This document shows positions 60,690 to 64,000 of a stretch of DNA of 64,000 bases, one piece after another. Under the pieces are notes generated by a model. The model saw only the letters and a list, made by a program, of their open reading frames with translations. It was not told the origin of the DNA and did not search any database. The stretch's first letter is position 1. Each line of letters opens with the position of its first letter. Made by a program: the position numbers and the translations under genes. Source of the stretch: Notospermus geniculatus (Eukaryota > Nemertea > Pilidiophora > Heteronemertea > Lineidae); NCBI GenBank assembly GCA_002633025.1, contig NMRB01000376.1, positions 133,571 through 197,570 of the forward strand, read 5' to 3'.

Positions 60690-61138
60690 AGCCGTGTTTA
60701 CACTGCCAAACAATGTGTTTGAAGTGAACCGTACTCGGACCGGACCAGGTCCACTTCATTTGTACCGTTTAGACTGCAGAGACGAGTCACCGCGCAATGT
60801 CCCTGAAGCATCGCTCTACATTCATTGGAGGTAAGAAACTCGCACGGAATCATGCCGAGTTTTCGGGCAAATGACGCAAGGACGAACTGCGTGCATGCTC
60901 AATACCGTCCCAGGTAAGTAGACTCGGTTCAGTTTGCCGTGCGTCAGCTTTACACTGCACATTTGGTCGGGGTACCGTACTCGATCCGGACCGAGACCAC
61001 CTCCATCTGCGGGTCTCGGTATGGTTCACTTGTGGTCCGGACCGGGTACGCTTGGCAGGTTTACACTGCCACCCTTTTGGTCATACCGTACTCGGTCCGG
61101 TCCGAGTTCACTTAATTTTTGGCAGTGTAAACGCGGCT
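60690..61138. mobile_element. 449-bp MITE with TTA target duplication
   Basis: The ends AGCCGTGTTTACACTGCCAA and TTGGCAGTGTAAACGCGGCT are inverted repeats with one mismatch. TTA flanks both sides (60687-60689 and 61139-61141). The interior contains many copies of CGGTCCGG and GTACTCGGWCCGG in both orientations, possible subterminal binding sites. The 3-bp TTA target fits PIF/Harbinger. Non-coding. Confidence 0.85.
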
Positions 61139-61148
61139 TTAGGCTTTA

Positions 61149-61214
61149 CTCCCTTCGTCACTGCATGGTGTTTGTGGCCTTCGAACTTCATCACCATGCA
61201 GTGACAAACGGAGC
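61149..61214. repeat. hairpin, CCCTTCGTCAC family
   Basis: CTCCCTTCGTCACTGCATGG and the inverse CCATGCAGTGACAAACGGAG enclose a 20-bp loop. It is related by sequence to 28331-28434 and to the start of the array near 63800. Confidence 0.65.
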
Positions 61215-61772
61215 GAGCGCCTAACACCACTAATTGTCTCAGGATGAGCCAAAAGACTCCCATTTCTACAGAGTTTTGAGTAGGAGGAGGGATGTCCACT
61301 TATAAGCCTGGCCACCTGATCAAAAGGAAACGATGGGATTTCAAAATTTCACATCTGGACCCAGCAAGATGGACAACCCTCCATCACGGGGTCCATAAGA
61401 CCAATGAGGGTCACAAATTGATGATTATGAACAAGTGAATAAAAACAAAGTACAAAAATATTGTTACACTTTGCGGCATTGAATTCTAAAGGAAATCAAA
61501 AGGCGTCAAAATACATCAATTTTTTTCAACTTTTCTGAACACAACAGCCCCCATTTCATCAGTAATCCCATTTTTCATAACCAGTAGTATTACTAGTAGT
61601 GACATCTGGCAGCCTCTGGCAAAACTATAAACACATTGAATGCCTATTCATGCTCCCACCTCACCTGGAAGCACATGTTAATGATATGACTTGTCTGAGC
61701 AGAAAACAAAACCCCCAGTAAAAAAAATGCAAAAAACAGCCCAAGAACAGATCAGTGGGATGACAACAGTCT

Positions 61773-62248
61773 GGGGCCGTGTGCATAAAACATCTTAAAG
61801 GGAGACATGCGAAAAATATTGCCCGGCGGGCACAAGTTGTCTGAGTTGCAGCGCCGTCTGTTAATACACGGTGACACTACGCTATATCACAGGCCCCTGT
61901 AGAGCTATTAGTGAGCTTAGAACAGGTATCTAACCAAAAAACACTAGTTTGTAAAAAAACACACACCGAGCTCACGAATTTATGAGCTCGTGGTGTGTTT
62001 TAGATACGTGTTGTGTTTTTTTAGATACGTTTGGTTAGAAAAGTGTTCTTAACTCACTGGTAGCTCTACAGGCGCCTGTGATATAGCGTAGTGTCACCGT
62101 GTATTAACAGACGGCGCTACCACTCAGACAACTTGTGCCCGCCGGGCAATATTTTTCGCATGTCTCCCTTTAAGTGTAAAATTTCCCTTATCTTTTGTTT
62201 GGTACAATGGGAAATTTAACACTTAAGATGTTTTATGCATACGGCCCC
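61773..62248. mobile_element. GGGGCCGTGTGCATAAAAC MITE, split by a nested element
   Basis: The outer inverted repeat GGGGCCGTGTGCATAAAACA is matched by TGTTTTATGCATACGGCCCC. Without the inserted element (61799-62169 plus one TTAA) the host is about 100 bp and reads continuously through CATCTTAAGTGTAAAATTTC, mirrored by GAAATTTAACACTTAAGATG. The insertion used the host's own TTAA. A CTG flank on each side may be the host's target duplication. Confidence 0.85.
61799..62169. mobile_element. TTAA MITE, AGGGAGACAT family, copy 2 (nested)
   Basis: The ends AGGGAGACATGCGAAAAATA and the inverse lie between TTAA at 61795-61798 and 62170-62173. It shares termini, GCCCGGCGGGCACA, GGTGACACTACGCTAT and the GAGCTCACGAATT centre with 13217-13598. 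It is younger than the host element it sits in. Confidence 0.88.
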
Positions 62249-62249
62249 T

Positions 62250-62669
62250 GGTTACGAGTGATTTTTAAAGTCGGACGTTCGACATGATGATGCAAAAATT
62301 TTGCACAAACCTCTTCCTGCAACTTGACTTACGTATCGGCAGTTTATGTCCACAAACACAGCAATGTAACTCATACACCCTGACCCACCAATACCTATGC
62401 AAGTGCTAGAGTAGAAATCTGAATATTTTGTCAGTCAACCAAATTTGAGGCTAAGTACAGGTCATCAGACTTATACATACATGTACATGAACATTTTATT
62501 TTGAGGGGGGTCAGAGGTAAGCATCAGATCTCAATTTCAAATGTCTAGCAGTGAACACTGTACATATGAATACCGATGGCATCCCGTCTGTCCAACAACT
62601 TGTCCCGGAAATGGCAGTTTAAAAATTCTTTGTAGTAATTTGATATTTTCACGCTGACGTATCAGCCAA
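62250..62669. other. likely 3' UTR side of the POU6 gene
   Basis: This lies directly downstream of the POU homeobox stop codon on the minus strand. I see no exon or repeat end here. It probably holds 3' UTR of that gene. Confidence 0.35.
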
Positions 62670-62860
62670 TCACATTTCACCATCTGTAACTTGAGATTCT
62701 AGCATACTCTCATCGACCTTGATGACAGCGTACGGCTGTTCGGGATTTTTGTTGAACTTTTTTATTGTGTTCTTCAGGCCTTGGCGTTTGTTACAAAACC
62801 AGACCCGTATGACCTCTCGATCATAGTTCAGCTTTGAGGCGAGGTCCGTCATTTCAGCAC
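62670..62860 (-). CDS. POU class 6 homeobox gene, last coding exon
   Basis: Minus-strand terminal exon of a POU-domain transcription factor acting in the nucleus. It begins after a TTTACAG acceptor and ends at a TGA (62670-62672). It encodes the second half of the POU homeodomain: AEMTDLASKLNYDREVIRVW with the DNA-recognition helix VIRVWFCNKRQ. NYDREV, and LKNT right after the helix, are typical of class 6 (Brn-5/POU6F) and not of Oct, Brn-3 or Pit-1 types. About 35 residues follow, ending LESQVTDGEM, which I do not recognise from vertebrate members. The first half of the homeodomain and the POU-specific domain must lie beyond 64000 or in exons I could not find upstream. I leave the paralogue symbol blank. 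Confidence 0.87.
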
Positions 62861-63021
62861 CTGTAAAGAGCAGAATAAATGGAGACAGGTGTCTCGTTAG
62901 AACATCCAGAGAAATTCACAGTGGAAGTTGAATTTATCCCTGATGAGCGACATGTACCGAGGAAAAAAGAAGCCAACATTGTGTCTGAATGGGACACTTA
63001 CTGCCGCTCAGAGGCCGCCTG

Positions 63022-63157
63022 TTAGGCCGGGTTTACATAGAGGTATAAGGTATACGGGGCGAACAATGGCCTAACAAAGGGTTCATGACCAAAAAACCTT
63101 TGTTCACCCGCGTGTCCGTATGCCGTATAGGCCTATCTCTATGTAAACTTGGCCTTA
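63022..63157. mobile_element. short MITE, GGGTTTACATAGAG family
   Basis: TTAGGCCGGGTTTACATAGA and CTCTATGTAAACTTGGCCTTA-type ends are inverted. They are related to the perfect ends of the 446-bp element at 16078-16523. The interior carries ATACGG and CCGTAT and an AACAAAGG hairpin. It lies in the POU6 intron. Confidence 0.7.
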
Positions 63158-63818
63158 GCGGTCCTCGAGTGTCACACAATTTGACGTCACAGACATACCC
63201 CATGGCACCCACGTCATGGATGACATCATGCCATGCATTTCTTCTCCATGACATCAAATTCCGTGACGTTCTAAGACCGCTAACTGGTGGTGGCCTCTAA
63301 TGGCAGAAAAGTCTCCCATCAATGGAGCAGCTTTATCTGTTTTTTTGGTCACCGCAGCTGACAAAGTTAACAATGCAAAAATGTCTTCTCTTAGCAAAGA
63401 AGACTGACTGATCTTTAACATTTAATACTGCACGGTTGCAACTTGTGTGACACCCAAAACAGCTCATGCACTATTACCAAATTTCACAATAATAGAGGAC
63501 ACTGATACATGCACATTGACGAATTCGTAGTGTAATAATACAATGTAATAAGGTGAAAATAAAACATAACTGGCAACATGACAAATCGAGAAAGAACTGA
63601 ATACATGTAGTGAACCAAAAAGGCAGGTAGCCGACCAAACACTGGCATATATTTAAACTGACAGCATGAAATTCATTCAGTTTTCTCCAGAGAAAAGTTT
63701 TACGGTATGTTTTACAAAAATGCTTTGACCATGTTTGACAACATTAACAAAGAACTTCTTGCCCATTCCCATTCTGAGCTGAGGTAATCAGTGGTTCTTT
63801 GCACTCGCTCCCTTCATC

Positions 63819-63918
63819 ACTGTGCAAGCGCTAAGAACGACTGCAAGCGCTAAGAACCACTGCAAGCGCTAAGAACCACTGCAAGCGCTAAGAACCACTG
63901 TGAGCACTAAGAACCACT
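63819..63918. repeat. 19-bp tandem repeat, five units
   Basis: The unit CTGCAAGCGCTAAGAACCA repeats five times with small changes in the first and last unit. It follows CTCGCTCCCTTCATCACTGT and precedes GGTACCTCAGGATGG, words of the CCCTTCGTCAC hairpin family, so the array probably grew inside such an element. Confidence 0.88.
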
Positions 63919-64000
63919 GTTTTACGGTACCTCAGGATGGGCCCTTCCCTAGATTGCCAAAACACCACAAAATAGATTTTTCTGTTTGTCTATAGGAGAA

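Overview
This is a eukaryotic nuclear window, most likely from a marine invertebrate deuterostome; an echinoderm such as a sea urchin is my best guess, a hemichordate or cephalochordate is possible. Reasons: short exons joined by GT-AG introns, animal-specific proteins, a POU homeobox exon, very frequent palindromic words TAGGCCTA and TACATGTA, dense small inverted-repeat transposons, and a long foldback transposon that looks like the TU elements described from sea urchin. Four isolated N bases (25496, 48508, 52047, 56616) mark assembly joins.

Layout. Positions 1 to about 38.2 kb contain no gene I can support. The stretch is a field of small non-autonomous transposons (families with TTAA, TTA and TA target sites, and one CACTA-like element with CCCATGGG repeats), minisatellites, and two recent tandem duplications (33.2-34.2 kb and 35.4-37.1 kb). 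At 38.3-46.4 kb a roughly 2.45 kb segment carrying the promoter region and first two exons of NDUFA10 is present twice in tandem. The downstream copy continues into a complete seven-exon NDUFA10 gene (45476-48011, + strand), and its upstream region is split by a 2.72 kb foldback element with a clean 8-bp target duplication.

NDUFA10 converges on FAM221A (49315-53956, - strand; seven exons, with exons 4 and 5 present twice beside an assembly N). FAM221A lies head to head with PYM1 (54429-55655, + strand) across a 472-bp intergenic region holding two perfect TGACGTCA sites. From 55.7 kb on there are more repeats, including one transposon nested inside another at 61.8-62.2 kb, and then the last exon of a POU class 6 homeobox gene (62670-62860, - strand), whose other exons lie beyond the window.

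The genes are unrelated housekeeping or developmental genes: a respiratory complex I subunit, a cysteine-rich protein of unknown role, an exon-junction-complex recycling factor and a transcription factor. They do not form one pathway. The most striking features are structural: the duplicated NDUFA10 5' end with a filled and an empty transposon site side by side, the duplicated FAM221A exons, and the shared divergent promoter.
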